In this document: one piece after another, positions 17,074 through 25,682 of the stretch
How positions within the stretch are numbered: position 1 is the first letter of the stretch
How the letters are laid out: the number at the start of each line of letters is the position of its first letter
Assembly: GCF_002272745.1 (NCBI RefSeq)
Contig: NZ_NPBD01000011.1
Span: forward strand, 62,001 to 126,000
DNA: 64,000 nt
Source: Terribacillus saccharophilus
Lineage (GTDB): Bacteria > Bacillota > Bacilli > Bacillales > Amphibacillaceae
Direction of reading: 5' to 3'
Notes under the pieces: generated by a model
What the model was told of the DNA's origin: nothing
What the model saw: only the letters and a program-made list of their open reading frames with translations
The model's database searches: none
Position numbers and translations under genes: made by a program

Positions 17074-17571
17074 ATGCAGGATTTCAATACAATATATAAG
17101 TTGATGGAAAATGCTTTTCCTCCTGAGGAGTATCGCAGTTATGCGGAGCAAAAAGCGTTGCTTGAGAGGGAAGATTATCACATTCACATATATGAAAAAC
17201 AAGGTAAACTTGCGGCATTTTATGCGATTTATACTTTGCCGGAATTAGCGTTTATTGAACATATTGCAGTCAATGAAGATTTTCGAGGCCAAGGGATGGG
17301 CAGTAAGATCATGAAAGAAGTCATAATTAGCTCAGAAAAACCAATCATTCTCGAGGTAGAGCCGCCAAACAGGGAAGAGAATGCTGCACGTCGTGTGCGA
17401 TTTTATGAAAAGTTAGGGTTTCACCTTCATGATTTTCCTTATGAACAGCCGCCCTTGCGGCAGGGAGAAGCACCTCTTCCTTTGCAGCTTATGAGCTATC
17501 CATATGCTTATGATGGAGAAACATTCGGGCGAGTTAAAGATACAATTCTCCAGAACGTATACGGAATATAA
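17074..17571 (+). CDS. GNAT-family N-acetyltransferase
   Basis: 165 aa. The GNAT core is visible: the beta-4 region ELAFIEHIAVNEDFRGQGMGSKIM contains the acetyl-CoA pyrophosphate loop (RGQGMG). The later VRFYEKLGF motif completes the fold. SD-like GGGACG precedes ATG 17074. Acceptor unknown. The gene is flanked by a terminator upstream and a convergent gene downstream, so it is monocistronic. Confidence 0.85.
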   Translation: MQDFNTIYKLMENAFPPEEYRSYAEQKALLEREDYHIHIYEKQGKLAAFYAIYTLPELAFIEHIAVNEDFRGQGMGSKIMKEVIISSEKPIILEVEPPNREENAARRVRFYEKLGFHLHDFPYEQPPLRQGEAPLPLQLMSYPYAYDGETFGRVKDTILQNVYGI

Positions 17572-17592
17572 AAGAACGCCTGTCCGGCGTTC
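17570..17592 (-). terminator. minus-strand terminator
   Basis: GAACGCC-GGACA-GGCGTTC on the minus strand followed by TTTTATATT. It serves the gene ending at 17599. Confidence 0.7.
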
Positions 17593-17598
17593 GTGTCG

Positions 17599-17886
17599 TT
17601 AACGGTAATCATGCTTGTCTTTCCGATAGGCGCGAAGAGTAGATCGTAAGGCTGCATAGCTTCCAATAGCAGCATAGCCATAAAAATAGCCCATAAATAT
17701 GGCTGCAATCAAATTGTTGGGATGGCTGAAAAAGATAGATAAAATCAAACCGCTCAGTAAGGCAATCGTAGGCGTATACTTGCCGGAAAGTGGCAGCAGG
17801 TGCTTTACGATTTGCGTAAAAATAAGAACGATGGGCACACCAAGCACGGCATCCCAGAAGTTCGTCATAATCATAGGAAATTCCAA
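17599..17886 (-). CDS. small holin-like membrane protein
   Basis: 95 aa from TTG at 17886, which has AAAGGAGGTAG at ideal distance; a longer frame from 17928 would include that SD. About three hydrophobic segments (residues 10-28, 35-50, 52-75) are followed by a basic tail rich in Arg and Lys. Size, topology and charged C-terminus resemble phage-holin-like proteins found in Bacillus chromosomes. No lysis gene is adjacent. Function unproven. Confidence 0.45.
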   Translation of the reverse strand: MEFPMIMTNFWDAVLGVPIVLIFTQIVKHLLPLSGKYTPTIALLSGLILSIFFSHPNNLIAAIFMGYFYGYAAIGSYAALRSTLRAYRKDKHDYR

Positions 17887-18045
17887 CGTCCCTACCTCCT
17901 TTGTATAACGTATGCTAGGCTGTCCCAACTTATTAAGGATGGAGTTAAATTTCCTTTATGAGCAGAAAAACTGTTTAGCAGGCGGCGGGGGTGGGAAACA
18001 GATTATTAAGAAAACTAGCAATATATTAGAAGTGCATTTTTACAA

Positions 18046-18075
18046 TTGACCTGTATATATGGGATGGTGTATAGT
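18046..18075 (+). promoter_or_regulatory. sigma-A promoter
   Basis: TTGACC at 18046-18051, 18-bp spacer, TATAGT at 18070-18075, upstream of the 70-aa gene. Confidence 0.6.
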
Positions 18076-18113
18076 GGATGTACACTAGATATTGTGTTAC
18101 GGAGGCCGTTAAT

Positions 18114-18326
18114 ATGCAAAGATACCTATTCGAGTACAAAATCCTGCCAACTGGCGAAACAAGTGAATTCAGTCACGTTGCAGCTTCTGAAGAAGAAGCG
18201 CGCCAGTCCATTAAGGAACGTGTGGCAGACTTGGAATTCGTTGAACCAGAAGAAGTCGAAATCGGCAGCTTGCTGCGTACATTGGATGCAAGCAAACAAT
18301 ACTACGAATGTGAAGGATGCACCTGA
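18114..18326 (+). CDS. 70-aa acidic protein of unknown function
   Basis: ATG 18114 follows ACGGAGGCCGTTAAT; the longer frame from 18078 overlaps the promoter. The protein is soluble and acidic, with the Glu-rich run ASEEEARQSIKERVADLEF suggesting a helix. It ends with YYECEGCT, a Cys-x-x-Cys-like pair separated by two residues that could bind metal or form a disulfide. A promoter precedes it and a strong terminator follows it, so it is an independent unit. No family recognised. Confidence 0.7.
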   Translation: MQRYLFEYKILPTGETSEFSHVAASEEEARQSIKERVADLEFVEPEEVEIGSLLRTLDASKQYYECEGCT

Positions 18327-18330
18327 TTAA

Positions 18331-18368
18331 AAAGCGACCATGAGCTAAGGCTCATGGTCGCTTTTTTT
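18331..18368. terminator. convergent terminator
   Basis: AAAGCGACCATGAGC-TAAG-GCTCATGGTCGCTTT, a perfect 15-bp stem with a T7 tail. It also abuts the stop of the minus-strand chemoreceptor gene. Confidence 0.92.
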
Positions 18369-20109
18369 ATAGCTTGAATACTGCAATTGATTCATTAAGC
18401 TGACGGCTTATATGCGTCAGTTCTTCTGCGGATGTTGCGATATTTGCGACAGCCTGGATTTGATCGGCGATCGAGGCTGCGATTTCTTCTACACTGGCAG
18501 CTGTTTCTTCAGATACACTGGATGCATTTTGGATGCTGTCCGTAATGTCATTCGTTTGTGCAGTGACTCGCTTGATTTCTTCGAGTAATCTGTTGCCGGC
18601 ATTCTTTGTGGCTTCTGCTGCCGCCTCGATGGCTGTGAACTCAGCAGCTGTAGCAACGACGGAGTGATTTAGTTGTTCTGCCTGCTGTTTATTCGATTCA
18701 ATCCGAGCTACATTCTCAGCTGCTTCTTTCGTAATAGAGCTAATCATTTGCTGGATTTCTTTCGTAGCCGCATTTGACTGATCAGCAAGCTTTCGAACCT
18801 CACTAGCAACGACTGCGAAGCCTTTGCCATGTTCTCCTGCGCGTGCTGCTTCGATACTTGCATTAAGAGCAAGTAGATTCGTTTCTTCTGTTATATTCTC
18901 GATTACATCAGTAATTCGGACAATCTTCTGCAAGTTCTTATCGAGTTCCTGCATTCCGGCTGAGATAGCTTCTACTGACTGCATGGAAGCATTATTCGCC
19001 GACGTCAGATTATGCATCATATCGCTGCCTTTTGTCGTCGCTTCACTTGTTTGGAGCGCGGCTTGGGCAATTGCATCACTTTGTGCAGTCATCGTCAGGA
19101 TGCTATCGTTAAATCCGCTTAAATGATATGTTGTCGTTTCCAGATCAGATGCTTGAGAGCTGGCTCCATTGGCAATATCATCTACTGCCACGCCGACTTG
19201 TTCGCTGCTTGCAGATGTTTCCTCACTTACTGCAGAGAGCTCTGAAGCTGCATCTGATACTTTATCACTGGATTGGATGATGCTTTGTACCAATGTGCGC
19301 AGTTCGCCAGACATCTTGGTGAAAGCATTACTCAAGACACCGATTTCATCCTTCGTTTCTTTCAATTCCTGTTCTCTGAAATCACCGGCAGCAAGCTGTG
19401 TAGCTGCGTCGGTCACCGCTTTTAATTGTGTCAGTTTCGGACGGATTAGGAAGTAGAAAAGAATTAGGCTGAGTATTGTAATACCGGCCGTAACTCCGAT
19501 GATGATCCATTTGACTGTCTCCAGATCCTTATAGAACAAGTCGGTATAGACTGTAATACCAACCGTCCAGTTCCAAGGCTGGAAATAGTTCACATACGCC
19601 ATCTTTTCTCTTACTTCTCCTGTTTTCTCGTCAGTGTCGTCGTAGCTCAGGAAACTGTCGTTATCATCTTCCGATTGTGCTAATAAAATCATGTCTTTCC
19701 TGTTTTTCTTTGTATTGTCATCTCCTGGCGGCGAACCAATTTCCTCACTTGGATGAAGCACCATATTTGCCTGGCTATCGTAAGCGATAATATAGCCGGC
19801 ACCATTTTTATAATTAAAATTTGATTGCGATAAATCATAGGCGCCATCCTCTATAGGACCGTTCAATATATTTCGAGCTTCTTCTTGTGCTTCTTCTAAG
19901 GTCATTTCACCATTTTCCACGCGTTCGTTCAACACTGTGAGAAGACTGGTGGCGCTGTTGGCCATATGTTGCAAATCCATCTTTCCAGCATCAATCAGCT
20001 CGTTTTTGGCCGTCATATAACTGATTGTACCGACAGCCGCGCCGCAGATGATTGTGATCACTGCAACGGCAATCATTAACCTTGTTGCTAAGCCATGTCT
20101 CTTTTTCAT
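18367..20109 (-). CDS. methyl-accepting chemotaxis protein
   Basis: 580 aa from ATG at 20109 (SD AGAGGGGGA); a longer frame reaching 20367 has no support. TM1 about residues 9-31, an extracellular single-Cache sensor domain (about 35-200) with a [16 protein letters not shown] motif, TM2 about 205-227, HAMP about 228-280, then a long MCP signalling coiled coil. The hairpin tip [20 protein letters not shown] is conserved. It should act at the cell pole with CheA/CheW to bias swimming; no che genes are nearby. The ligand is unknown; single Cache domains often bind small carboxylates or amino acids. Confidence 0.93.
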   Translation of the reverse strand: MKKRHGLATRLMIAVAVITIICGAAVGTISYMTAKNELIDAGKMDLQHMANSATSLLTVLNERVENGEMTLEEAQEEARNILNGPIEDGAYDLSQSNFNYKNGAGYIIAYDSQANMVLHPSEEIGSPPGDDNTKKNRKDMILLAQSEDDNDSFLSYDDTDEKTGEVREKMAYVNYFQPWNWTVGITVYTDLFYKDLETVKWIIIGVTAGITILSLILFYFLIRPKLTQLKAVTDAATQLAAGDFREQELKETKDEIGVLSNAFTKMSGELRTLVQSIIQSSDKVSDAASELSAVSEETSASSEQVGVAVDDIANGASSQASDLETTTYHLSGFNDSILTMTAQSDAIAQAALQTSEATTKGSDMMHNLTSANNASMQSVEAISAGMQELDKNLQKIVRITDVIENITEETNLLALNASIEAARAGEHGKGFAVVASEVRKLADQSNAATKEIQQMISSITKEAAENVARIESNKQQAEQLNHSVVATAAEFTAIEAAAEATKNAGNRLLEEIKRVTAQTNDITDSIQNASSVSEETAASVEEIAASIADQIQAVANIATSAEELTHISRQLNESIAVFKL

Positions 20110-20157
20110 GGTAATCCCCCTCTGAACATAGATCCGTTCACCTATATAATCGGTGTT

Positions 20158-20171
20158 TGAAAACGTTTGTG
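20158..20171 (-). promoter_or_regulatory. cre-like site upstream of the chemoreceptor gene
   Basis: TGAAAACGTTTGTG resembles a cre site with one mismatch in the 3' half. It lies about 50 bp upstream of the chemoreceptor ATG on the minus strand and just upstream of an AT-rich -10-like region. It could also affect the divergent VOC gene. Confidence 0.35.
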
Positions 20172-20239
20172 AAGTGAAAAAGGAGAAGGATATAATTTTT
20201 TTGTAAAAAACATCCGAAAAATGGAAAGGAAGATGCGAA

Positions 20240-20713
20240 ATGACAGCAATTACGCACATTGGCATGACGGTTTCCAATCTCGATGCTGCAATCAATTGGT
20301 ATAAGGAGGCCTTAGGTTTCCGAATCATTGCTGGACCATTCGACATGAAAACAGAAGAAGGTGACATGACTCGTGATCTTCAGGGAGAAGAAGTGAAGCA
20401 TATCCGGAATGTCCATATGAGTGCATCAAATCAGGTTGGCATTGAATTATTTGAGTTTGTCGTTCCGGAAACGAAAGGGGAGACTGCTAGAAAACCTTGG
20501 GAACCGGGTATATTCCATCTTTGTATAGTGGCTGAAGGCGGAGATGTGCACGGCATGGCAAAAAAAATCGAGAAGACAGGCGGAAAAATCATCAGCAAAA
20601 TATGGCCGCTAGATGAAGAAAAGGCGTATTATCTCGTTTACTGTCAGGATCCATTCGGAAATATTATCGAAGTTTATTCACATAGTACAGAACAGATTTT
20701 TGCTAACCGTTAA
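20240..20713 (+). CDS. VOC-family (glyoxalase/dioxygenase fold) protein
   Basis: 157 aa. Two paired beta-alpha-beta-beta-beta units are visible: [22 protein letters not shown] at the start (quoted by its first part) and [12 protein letters not shown]...[12 protein letters not shown] at the end. His7, Glu70 (IELFEF), His near 93 and Glu near 147 fit a metal site. SD GGAAAGGAAG precedes ATG 20240. A lactoylglutathione-lyase-like or other metal-dependent role is possible; the substrate is unknown. Confidence 0.83.
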   Translation: MTAITHIGMTVSNLDAAINWYKEALGFRIIAGPFDMKTEEGDMTRDLQGEEVKHIRNVHMSASNQVGIELFEFVVPETKGETARKPWEPGIFHLCIVAEGGDVHGMAKKIEKTGGKIISKIWPLDEEKAYYLVYCQDPFGNIIEVYSHSTEQIFANR

Positions 20714-20889
20714 GCGAATTATGGCAGTTTAGTAATGGGGAAAAGGTTATGCAGGTACACCCATGTCTGGAAAAACAAGTATGTCATCTAGAACGTCTGC
20801 ACCTTTTACTGGTTTGGGTCTATCTGCTATACAGCATGTCCTCTATAATTGTGACAACATCTGATTAGTATCAGCAAAGGAGGACATGC

Positions 20890-21705
20890 ATGTATATGAA
20901 ACGACAGTTATTAATAGGGGTTTTAGTTCTTTTTGGTGCGTTTATCCTGCTCTATCCGTCGACAAGTTTCGCGCAAAGCGGAACGGTCGATGTTGATACG
21001 ACTTTGAATGTTAGGGCAGAGCCATCCACTTCTTCTGCCATTATTGGAAGTCTGCATCCGGGAGAAACGGTTGATTTGTTAGGAGTGACAAACAGCTGGG
21101 GCAAGATTACATACAAAGGCAAAACAGGCTATGTAAGCATGACTTATATACAGACGAGTTCAGGTGCATTAGAAGGAAAGACAATTGCTATTGATGCTGG
21201 GCATGGCGGCAAAGACAGCGGTGCTGTCGCCAACGGTGTGCTCGAAAAGAATGTTGTTCTTCCTATTGCACAGAAAACAGAAGCGAAGCTCAAAGCACAA
21301 GGTGCTGATGTGATCATGACTAGATCCGGGGATTCATTCATTGAACTGGAAGACCGAGCTGCTAAGGCAAATGCAGCAGGAGCTGATGTGTTTGTGAGTA
21401 TTCATGCAAATGCTTCCTCGGCAACATCAGCAAGCGGTACGGAAGTCTATTATTATCCTGGCTCATCCAGCGGCCAGTCACTAGCGAACAGTGTGCAAAG
21501 TGGTCTCGTGAACCAGCTTGGATCACGTAATCGAGGCATTAAGAGTGCTGATTTCAATGTTCTTCGAAACACAAGCATGCCTGCTGTGCTAGCAGAGATC
21601 GGATTCGTCACAAATGCTGCAGAAGCGAAGAAGCTAGCATCGAGTGCATATCAGGACAAAGCAGCCACTGGACTTGTGCAAGGAGTAAAAGAATACACAG
21701 AATAA
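20890..21705 (+). CDS. secreted N-acetylmuramoyl-L-alanine amidase, one SH3b domain
   Basis: 271 aa. N-terminal signal peptide (about residues 1-29, ending SFAQS), one SH3b wall-binding domain (about 31-84, LNVRAEPSTSSAIIGSL), and a C-terminal Amidase_3 catalytic domain (about 94-268). Zinc ligands are apparent: His in IAIDAGHGGKDSG, Glu in VLEKNVVL, His in FVSIHANAS, and the catalytic Glu in LAEIGFVTN. It cleaves the amide between MurNAc and L-alanine in peptidoglycan. AAAGGAGGAC precedes the start. The next gene is a paralogue with two SH3b domains. Confidence 0.92.
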   Translation: MYMKRQLLIGVLVLFGAFILLYPSTSFAQSGTVDVDTTLNVRAEPSTSSAIIGSLHPGETVDLLGVTNSWGKITYKGKTGYVSMTYIQTSSGALEGKTIAIDAGHGGKDSGAVANGVLEKNVVLPIAQKTEAKLKAQGADVIMTRSGDSFIELEDRAAKANAAGADVFVSIHANASSATSASGTEVYYYPGSSSGQSLANSVQSGLVNQLGSRNRGIKSADFNVLRNTSMPAVLAEIGFVTNAAEAKKLASSAYQDKAATGLVQGVKEYTE

Positions 21706-21726
21706 TCTATTTATTCATTCGGGTGT

Positions 21727-21763
21727 AAGGCGGCAAATCTAGTATTTGCTGCCTTTTACTTTC
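21727..21763 (+). terminator. Rho-independent terminator
   Basis: AAGGCGGCAAAT / ATTTGCTGCCTT stem with one G-U pair and a T-rich tail, between the two amidase genes. Confidence 0.82.
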
Positions 21764-21920
21764 CATGACTTGGTCAAGTAGCCCGTAAAAGCTTAGATTT
21801 CTTCTGAGAAGCGAGAATTGTAAATTATTTGGCAAGACTATTAGACTATTAATTGGTAACATATTCATCTATAATGGATGGCGAATCTACAAAATTCTAC
21901 AAAGACGGAAGGGGAATCGT

Positions 21921-23009
21921 ATGCTAGGAAAACATCTGACGCACCGCTCGCTGTTGGTCTTTATTATCGCACTTATAGCAGTAGTTGCTTTTATGCCGGC
22001 AACGAGTTATGCGAATAGCGGAACTATCGACGTATCGACGTCTCTGAATGTAAGAGCAGAGCCTTCTAATGATGCAGAAGTAATTGGTAAACTGCAAGGC
22101 GGGCAAGCAATTGAAATTAAGGAAGTCAATCATGACTGGGGCAAGATAGATTATTATGGGCGAGAGGGATACATAAGTATGGTGTTTGTCAGCGGAGCCC
22201 AAGACTCGGGATCTGCACAAGCAGATGTGCAGCAGACGTCACAGTCTGCTGATGCAACAGAAGGCTATGTCCAAGTTGCCACTTCGTTGAATGTCCGATC
22301 AACTCCGGATATGTCAGCTTCTGTGGTAGATAGTCTGTACAATGGAGATGCTGTCTCTATTCTTTCGATTGAAAATAATTGGGCACAAATTGAACATAAT
22401 GGTACAACGGGTTATGTGAGCATGGATTTCATAACAACAAGTGAAAATGAAGCATCTTACAGCCTGTCACCGTTAAAAGGAAAAACAATTGTGATTGATG
22501 CAGGTCATGGCGGAAAAGACAGCGGCGCAATCGGGGATTACTTTTATGAGAAGTCCGTTGTCTTGTCCATTGCATTAAAAACACAAGCACAGCTGGAGAA
22601 TATGGGAGCGAATGTAATCATGACGCGAGACGATGATACATTTGTAGCGCTGGAAGCGAGGGCAGCTATGTCAAATGCTGCGAATGCATCCATGTTCGTA
22701 AGTATTCACTTGAATGCTACTTCAGAGGAATACGTCAGCGGTACAGAAGTTTATTATTATCCGGATGGCGATACGAGTGTCCAGCTTGCTTCGACAGTAC
22801 AGGAGAATCTTTCTTCTCAGCTTGGGTCGATTGACCGGGGGACGCAGGCAGCTGATTTCAGCGTACTGCGTAATACCAATGCACCAGCGATCCTAGCGGA
22901 AATTGGTTATATCACCAATTCAGCAGAATCTGCTAATCTGGCAACAAGCAGCTATCAGGAAAAAGCTGCTTCTGGAATTGTGCAGGGGCTGGAGAACTAT
23001 TATCAATAA
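21921..23009 (+). CDS. secreted N-acetylmuramoyl-L-alanine amidase, two SH3b domains
   Basis: 362 aa. Signal peptide (about 1-31, ending SYANS), two SH3b domains (about 32-86 and 113-167, both with a SLNVR motif), a short linker and an Amidase_3 domain (about 185-360). Catalytic motifs are IVIDAGHGGKDSG, FYEKSVVL, FVSIHLNAT and LAEIGYITN. It is clearly paralogous to the preceding gene, differing by an extra SH3b unit, but has its own promoter region and terminator. Likely role: peptidoglycan turnover or daughter-cell separation. Confidence 0.92.
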   Translation: MLGKHLTHRSLLVFIIALIAVVAFMPATSYANSGTIDVSTSLNVRAEPSNDAEVIGKLQGGQAIEIKEVNHDWGKIDYYGREGYISMVFVSGAQDSGSAQADVQQTSQSADATEGYVQVATSLNVRSTPDMSASVVDSLYNGDAVSILSIENNWAQIEHNGTTGYVSMDFITTSENEASYSLSPLKGKTIVIDAGHGGKDSGAIGDYFYEKSVVLSIALKTQAQLENMGANVIMTRDDDTFVALEARAAMSNAANASMFVSIHLNATSEEYVSGTEVYYYPDGDTSVQLASTVQENLSSQLGSIDRGTQAADFSVLRNTNAPAILAEIGYITNSAESANLATSSYQEKAASGIVQGLENYYQ

Positions 23010-23016
23010 AAACACG

Positions 23017-23050
23017 AAACGATGCGGAGTAACTCCGCATCGTTTTTTAT
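23017..23050. terminator. convergent terminator
   Basis: AAACGATGCGGAG-TAA-CTCCGCATCGTTT stem with T6 on the plus side and A residues on the other. It lies between the amidase and the minus-strand 91-aa gene. Confidence 0.92.
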
Positions 23051-23322
23051 TTTGTCAATTCGACATCAGCAATGTAATAGGAAGACCCATCTGTTAGTTC
23101 TTTGTACATCTCAATATAGATCTGGTTTATTTCCTGGCCATCTCTATTGATGATATTGCGCCAATCCTGTCGAATTTGTCCTTTATTAGTGGAAGCTGTC
23201 TTCTTGGAATAGAGTCGATGTGCATCCGGGATGATTTCCTTTACATAATCGGAAATGCTCCGTTCTAGCTCATGCCGGATAACTGCTTCTTTGCCTGCAG
23301 TATATGCGTATCGAAATTGCAT
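23047..23322 (-). CDS. 91-aa protein of unknown function, possible SOS gene
   Basis: ATG at 23322 with AGGAGG upstream on the minus strand. The protein is hydrophilic and charged, predicted mixed helix/strand, with no TM or signal. I do not recognise the family. A LexA-type dyad GAAC-GTTT-GTTC lies 37-50 bp upstream of the ATG in the expected promoter position, so induction by DNA damage is possible. It ends inside a bidirectional terminator. Confidence 0.65.
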   Translation of the reverse strand: MQFRYAYTAGKEAVIRHELERSISDYVKEIIPDAHRLYSKKTASTNKGQIRQDWRNIINRDGQEINQIYIEMYKELTDGSSYYIADVELTK

Positions 23323-23358
23323 CTGGCTGTTCGTCCTCCTAGGTATGCTCTATTAATC

Positions 23359-23372
23359 AGAACGTTTGTTCT
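23359..23372 (-). promoter_or_regulatory. candidate LexA (SOS) box
   Basis: AGAACGTTTGTTCT contains the GAAC-N4-GTTC core of the Bacillus LexA/DinR box (consensus CGAACRNRYGTTYG). The outermost C and G are replaced. It is placed just upstream of the 91-aa gene. The T run next to it is on the wrong side to be that gene's terminator. Confidence 0.5.
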
Positions 23373-23532
23373 TTTTTTTATAGTATAAAGGATATGCAAT
23401 AAGGTGACTAGTGTAAATTGGCAAAATAATCCCTGATTGATTGTGACAAATTATTGAACAGCAGATGTAGAAAATTTTCAGTATTGTAAGCGCGCTATTT
23501 GCACCTATCCTGGATGTATAGTAAACTTTAGT

Positions 23533-23559
23533 TGTAAGGAAAGTAAAGAATGTAAGGAA
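23533..23559 (+). repeat. three tandem 9-bp repeats upstream of the AbrB-like gene
   Basis: TGTAAGGAA, AGTAAAGAA and TGTAAGGAA occur head to tail at 23533, 23542 and 23551, with exact 9-bp period. They lie between a TATAGT -10-like element (23517-23522) and the ATG at 23582. Likely a binding site for the adjacent AbrB-like protein. Confidence 0.55.
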
Positions 23560-23581
23560 TACTTGAAAGAAGGGCGAAATC

Positions 23582-23800
23582 ATGGAGTTAGCAAAGCTTA
23601 GTTCAAAAGGGCAGATCACCGTTCCGAAACATATCCGGGATGTGCTCAGCGTCAAAGAAGGAGAGCATGTCGCATTTGTTGAAGAAGGCGGTATTGTGTT
23701 CATGGCGAAAGCGGATCTTGATTCGATTCATGATTTGCAAGAAATACTAAGTGACAGTAAGTTCAAGGAAGTCGTCCGGAAGGCAAAACAATTGAAATAG
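23582..23800 (+). CDS. AbrB/SpoVT-AbrB-domain regulator heading the kht operon
   Basis: 72 aa. The N-terminal swapped-hairpin domain has the signature KLSSKGQITVPKHIRDVLSV and GEHVAFVEEGGIVFM (about residues 4-43). The rest is a charged helix. AbrB-like proteins bind DNA as dimers or tetramers and often autoregulate. It is followed 11 bp later by khtT and then khtU, where B. subtilis has the unrelated khtS. It may control potassium/proton antiport or be part of an antitoxin-like family; no toxin gene is adjacent. Confidence 0.82.
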   Translation: MELAKLSSKGQITVPKHIRDVLSVKEGEHVAFVEEGGIVFMAKADLDSIHDLQEILSDSKFKEVVRKAKQLK

Positions 23801-23811
23801 GAGGCATCAGT

Positions 23812-24309
23812 ATGAACATCCGTGAATCAGATTTGCCAGGTATCGGAAAAAAGTTCGAGCTTATGACGGATAATGACGATAAGGTAGTCGTTATCATCCA
23901 TGACGATGGCCGTCGGGAAGTTTACCATTACGATGACGAAGATTTGGATGAAAGCATTTCCGGTGTTACTTTCACCGATTCTGAGGCAAGACAGCTCGCT
24001 TCTATCATCGGCGGTATGACTTATAAGCCGAAGGCAGTGGAAACAATTGAAGTCGCATTCGATGACCTTGTAATCGAATGGTATAAGCTTGGCCCGAGTG
24101 CTCCGATCATCGGTAAGACCATTGGAGAAATCGGTATCCGTCAGAATTACAACATCAACATCATTGGGATCGTTCGCAAGAATCATTCGAAGCAACTGAA
24201 CCCTGGTGTAGATACAGTATTCAAAAGTGGAGATACGATTGTTATCTCAGGAGAGCGGGCCGATATTAAACGTGCCAACAGTGAATTATTCTTGAAAGAA
24301 AGGGGATAG
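23812..24309 (+). CDS. khtT: KhtT, regulatory subunit of the K+/H+ antiporter
   Basis: 165 aa, the KhtT (YhaT) length. The N-terminal half is a small alpha/beta domain; the C-terminal half (about 80-160) is an RCK_C (TrkA-C) domain with PIIGKTIGEIGIRQ and DTIVISGERADI. RCK_C domains bind nucleotides such as c-di-AMP and gate the transport subunit. AGGAGG precedes ATG 23812; the khtU start lies 3 bp after its stop. Confidence 0.9.
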   Translation: MNIRESDLPGIGKKFELMTDNDDKVVVIIHDDGRREVYHYDDEDLDESISGVTFTDSEARQLASIIGGMTYKPKAVETIEVAFDDLVIEWYKLGPSAPIIGKTIGEIGIRQNYNINIIGIVRKNHSKQLNPGVDTVFKSGDTIVISGERADIKRANSELFLKERG

Positions 24310-24312
24310 GCT

Positions 24313-25530
24313 ATGGACCATTTAGTATTTGAAGTAGGGACTGCGCTTGTTTTAATCGCAATCGCAGCCATACTTGCCAACAAGTTAAACTTCTCCATCA
24401 TCCCGTTCCTCATTATCATCGGGATGCTGGTCGGACCACATGCACCTAGTTTTGGCATTATTAATCTCCAGTTTGTCCACAGTGAAGATATAATTGCATT
24501 CCTCGGACGAATTGGTGTTCTATTCCTCCTGTTCTATCTAGGGTTGGAATTCTCAATAGGGAAACTGATTAAATCAGGTAAAAATATTGTTGTAGGCGGC
24601 AGTATCTATATCGGTATCAACTTTGCCCTAGGCTTCTTGTATCCGTTTATACTCGGTTTTCCAATCAAAGAAACATTGATTATTGCAGGTGTCATTACAA
24701 TCAGTTCCAGTGCGATCGTTGCAAAAGTTCTTGTAGATTTGCGTCGTACCGGTAATACGGAAACTGAATTGATCCTAGGTATCATTATGTTTGAGGACAT
24801 TTTCCTCGCTGTTTATTTATCCACTGTATCAGGCTTGGTATTAGGAGACTCCAATTCTTTGGGAGGAACAATCCTGTCCATTCTGATCGCGCTAGGTTAT
24901 ATGCTGTTGTTCTTCGTCATCGCACGGAAGGCAGCACCTCTTTTAAGCAAGCTTCTACGTATCTCCTCTAATGAGATATTTATCATCGTCATTTTCGCAT
25001 CACTATTCTTTATCGCAGGCTTCTCGGAGACAATCCATGTAGCCGAAGCAATCGGGGCCCTCTTACTCGGACTTGTATTCTCTGAAACAGATCAAGGTGA
25101 GCGGATCGAGCATATGGTAGTCCCATTCCGTGATTTCTTTGGGGCCATCTTCTTCTTCAGCTTTGGTCTGAGTATCGATCCGACGACACTGGGAGACGCT
25201 GTATGGCTTGCACTCGGAGCTGTAGCCATCACGATAATCGGTAACTTTGTTGCTGGTATGATCGCTGGCCGGCGGGCAGGTCTATCACATAAAGCGTCCA
25301 CGAACATCGGTCTAACTATTGTCTCTCGTGGAGAGTTTTCCATTATCATGGCCAATATAGGTTTGGCCGGAGGACTTATGGGTGTGCTGCAGCCGTTTTC
25401 AGCGCTGTACGTGCTGATTCTTGCCATACTTGGCCCATTGATGACAAAAGAATCCAAGCATATCTTTAATTTCCTTAATAAAATATTCAAATGGCAGGAA
25501 GTCAAACCGAAAAGGGTTCGTGAATCCTAA
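24313..25530 (+). CDS. khtU: KhtU, CPA2-family cation:proton antiporter
   Basis: 405 aa with about 12 hydrophobic segments. The CPA2 core (Na_H_Exchanger domain) shows FLLFYLGLEFSIGKL, ISSSAIVAKVL and HVAEAIGALLLGLVFSETDQ. KhtU mediates K+/H+ (and NH4+/H+) efflux under alkaline stress or toxic electrophile stress and is inhibited by KhtT. SD AAAGGGGATAGG overlaps the khtT end. A terminator follows at 25539-25567. Confidence 0.92.
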   Translation: MDHLVFEVGTALVLIAIAAILANKLNFSIIPFLIIIGMLVGPHAPSFGIINLQFVHSEDIIAFLGRIGVLFLLFYLGLEFSIGKLIKSGKNIVVGGSIYIGINFALGFLYPFILGFPIKETLIIAGVITISSSAIVAKVLVDLRRTGNTETELILGIIMFEDIFLAVYLSTVSGLVLGDSNSLGGTILSILIALGYMLLFFVIARKAAPLLSKLLRISSNEIFIIVIFASLFFIAGFSETIHVAEAIGALLLGLVFSETDQGERIEHMVVPFRDFFGAIFFFSFGLSIDPTTLGDAVWLALGAVAITIIGNFVAGMIAGRRAGLSHKASTNIGLTIVSRGEFSIIMANIGLAGGLMGVLQPFSALYVLILAILGPLMTKESKHIFNFLNKIFKWQEVKPKRVRES

Positions 25531-25538
25531 TTTGAAAG

Positions 25539-25567
25539 GAAGGCGCACAGAGTGTGCCTTCTTTTTG
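25539..25567 (+). terminator. Rho-independent terminator of the kht operon
   Basis: GAAGGCGCAC / GTGTGCCTTC stem followed by TTTTT. Confidence 0.88.
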
Positions 25568-25682
25568 TTATGCCAATAATTTTACAAGTAAATAGCTTGC
25601 GGCAAGCCGTGTATGGCAGGTAACATATAAGGAACACTTGTCCAAAATATTCTGTCGAATCCAATTTGAAGGGAATGCTTGT

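Noticed and set aside
20110..20367. N-terminal extension of the chemoreceptor frame to 20367
   Set aside because: ATG 20109 has a strong SD and gives a normal MCP N-terminus; the extension overlaps the divergent VOC gene and promoter.
20749..20868. 39-codon ORF with GGGGAAAAGG upstream and a hydrophobic middle, before the first amidase gene
   Set aside because: It overlaps the likely TATAAT promoter (20844-20849) of the amidase gene and has an atypical composition (many Leu, His, Cys). Treated as chance.
23323..23581. c-di-AMP (ydaO) riboswitch before the kht operon
   Set aside because: Considered because K+ transport operons often carry one, but the space is too short and the core motifs are not seen.
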